15,426 nucleotides of DNA, from assembly GCA_023460615.1 (NCBI GenBank), contig JAEWPL010000003.1:1-15426 (forward strand), given 5' to 3'. This document shows, piece by piece, positions 14,515-15,426 of this stretch. Position 1 is the first letter of the stretch. The number at the start of each line of letters is the position of its first letter. A program made the translations under genes and the position numbers. A model generated the notes under the pieces. The model ran no database searches, had not been told where the DNA came from, and worked only from the letters and a program-made list of their open reading frames with translations. The DNA is from Pseudomonadota bacterium (GTDB lineage Bacteria > Pseudomonadota > Gammaproteobacteria > Enterobacterales > Succinivibrionaceae).

Positions 14515-14924
14515 TTTTGAAAATCATTACACTCTTGTGTGATCTTTTTATCGGTCTTGTACTGTTTGATTTGTTCAAATTCTGCTTTTAGCTCATCTAA
14601 AAACAGAGGATCAATAACTTTGTGGATGTTCTGTATTGAGGTGTAGTGCATACCACCTGAGCGTCTTGTTTCAGGGTTTAAGGTACTTTCAAATACAGCA
14701 CCAAAGATTGTAGGTGAAATGTTTGCCCAGTCAAAACTTTCTGAGCACTCAGTTACTAAAATCTCTTTTAATTCATCAGTAAAATTAGGAATTTCCTCTG
14801 TATGAGGGTCAACAATCTTAAACAGATTGCCATTTACATAAGGAAATTTAGCTAATTCCTCATCTAAATAAGGATCTCGTTCGTCTTCTTTCTGATTTAA
14901 AACTTCAAACAGGTCAATTAAAGC
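14515..14924 (-). pseudogene. MmeI-like DNA methyltransferase fragment, minus copy
   Basis: Minus-strand codons give ALIDLFEVLNQKEDERDPYL, then KFPYVNGNLFKIVDPHTEEI, SFDWANISPTIFGAVFESTL, NPETRRSGGMHYTSIQNIHK and FLDELKAEFEQIKQ. This matches the region just before the DPACGSGNF (SAM-binding) motif of MmeI-class type IIG restriction-methylation proteins. The fragment is broken at both ends: its 5' side stops at the head-to-head junction near 14924, and its 3' side is cut by the IS1634-type element, so the catalytic motifs (DPACGSGNF, NPPY) are missing. It is about 93% identical to the plus copy at 15130-15426. Confidence 0.8.
14628..14924 (-). repeat. Inverted repeat arm 1 (methyltransferase)
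   Basis: 297 bp, the inverted counterpart of 15130-15426, aligned without gaps, with about 21 differences by hand count. Separated from the other arm by 205 bp. The match may continue past the right edge of the window. Confidence 0.88.
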
Positions 14925-14925
14925 A

Positions 14926-15426
14926 GGTACTTTAATCGGTAAGCTACACGATGGTTTAATCAAACAATACAAAGATCCAAAGGCAGATAACACCTTAAAG
15001 AGCCTTAATAAGCTGTGCGTTCGTCTGGTATTTTGTTTATATGCAGAGGATGCTGGACTATTTGATCGCCATGATTGTCATATCTTTGGTAATTACATCA
15101 AGAACACTGAAACTAAGAACATCAGAAGAGCTTTAATAGACCTGTTTGAGGTTTTAAATCAGAAAGAAGATGAACGAGATCCTTATTTAGATGAGGAATT
15201 AGCTAAATTTCCTTATGTAAATGGCAACCTGTTTAAGGTTGTAGATCCTCATACAGAAGAAATACCTAACTTTACAGACAAATTAAAAGAGCTTTTAGTA
15301 ACTGAGTGTTCAGAAAGTTTTGACTGGGCAAATATCTCTCCTACAATTTTCGGTGCTGTATTTGAAAGTACCTTAAACCCTGAAACAAGACGTTCAGGTG
15401 GTATGCACTACACCTCAATACAGAAC
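14926..15426 (+). pseudogene. MmeI-like DNA methyltransferase fragment, plus copy (continues past window)
   Basis: Plus-strand codons from about 14926 give IGKLHDGLIKQYKDPKADN, then LNKLCVRLVFCLYAEDAGLF, a FGNYIKNT segment, and the same ALIDLFEVLNQKEDERDPYL to GGMHYTSIQN region as the minus copy. LCVRLVFCLYAEDAG.F is the hallmark of the helical spacer domain before the methyltransferase domain in MmeI-type proteins. No start codon or N-terminal nuclease region is present: the frame begins abruptly at the junction, so this is a 5'-truncated gene unless the rest can be restored by recombination. It reaches the right edge still open, so downstream catalytic motifs may exist outside the window. 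Confidence 0.8.
15130..15426 (+). repeat. Inverted repeat arm 2 (methyltransferase)
   Basis: Counterpart of 14628-14924. About 18 of the 21 differences are synonymous; the changes seen are I/V, E/K and I/L. Both copies therefore evolved as functional coding sequence before being joined. Confidence 0.88.

Noticed and set aside
14478..14993. The 739-codon frame as one genuine fusion protein
   Set aside because: The first 23 codons are the antisense of the plus methyltransferase copy and the next part is a truncated methyltransferase. The transposase has its own ATG at the expected family length.

Overview
The window is AT-rich bacterial accessory DNA made largely of insertion sequences and the genes they have broken. 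Three directly repeated IS110-type elements, an IS66 remnant, an IS4 element, an IS1634-type element, a WYL regulator and cytoplasmic-looking BspA/DUF285 repeat proteins suggest a gut or rumen Gram-negative bacterium. Succinivibrionaceae-like would fit, but that is inference; no taxonomic marker gene is present.

Layout. 1-1600 (minus strand): the 3' end of an IS66 tnpA, an IS66-type tnpB, then two unrecognised ORFs where tnpC would be expected. About 1601-3330: an IS110 element whose transposase (1727-2863) is followed by a roughly 370-nt inverted-repeat-rich region that reads as a two-domain structured RNA, a candidate bridge RNA. 3337-3371: strong terminator hairpin. 3430-4854: a second, larger IS110 transposase with about 580 bp of non-coding DNA behind it. 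5437-6015: the C-terminal half of a third IS110 transposase. 6298-6459: a small unrecognised ORF. 6724-8949: a WYL-domain regulator divergent from a DnaA-like AAA+ ATPase that lacks the DnaA DNA-binding domain. 8983-10679: a complete IS4-family element with terminal inverted repeats and an 8-bp target duplication; its transposase carries one frameshift. 10680-12542 (minus): two adjacent genes of 24-residue BspA/DUF285 leucine-rich repeats. 12673-14514 (minus): an IS1634-type element inserted into a fragment of an MmeI-like DNA methyltransferase. 14628-14924 and 15130-15426: an inverted repeat of that methyltransferase, about 93% identical, whose two copies meet head to head near 14924.

How the parts relate. 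Most genes are transposition genes that do not cooperate with one another. Two places may hold undescribed biology. One is the duplicated-hairpin RNA behind the first IS110 transposase: each domain has an outer stem, an internal loop with two unpaired strands and an apical stem, as expected of a target-binding and a donor-binding loop. The other is the WYL regulator with the divergent, domain-IV-less DnaA paralogue, a possible regulated ATPase module next to hypervariable DNA. The methyltransferase inverted repeat looks like recombination debris or an inversion locus of a restriction-modification-type gene.
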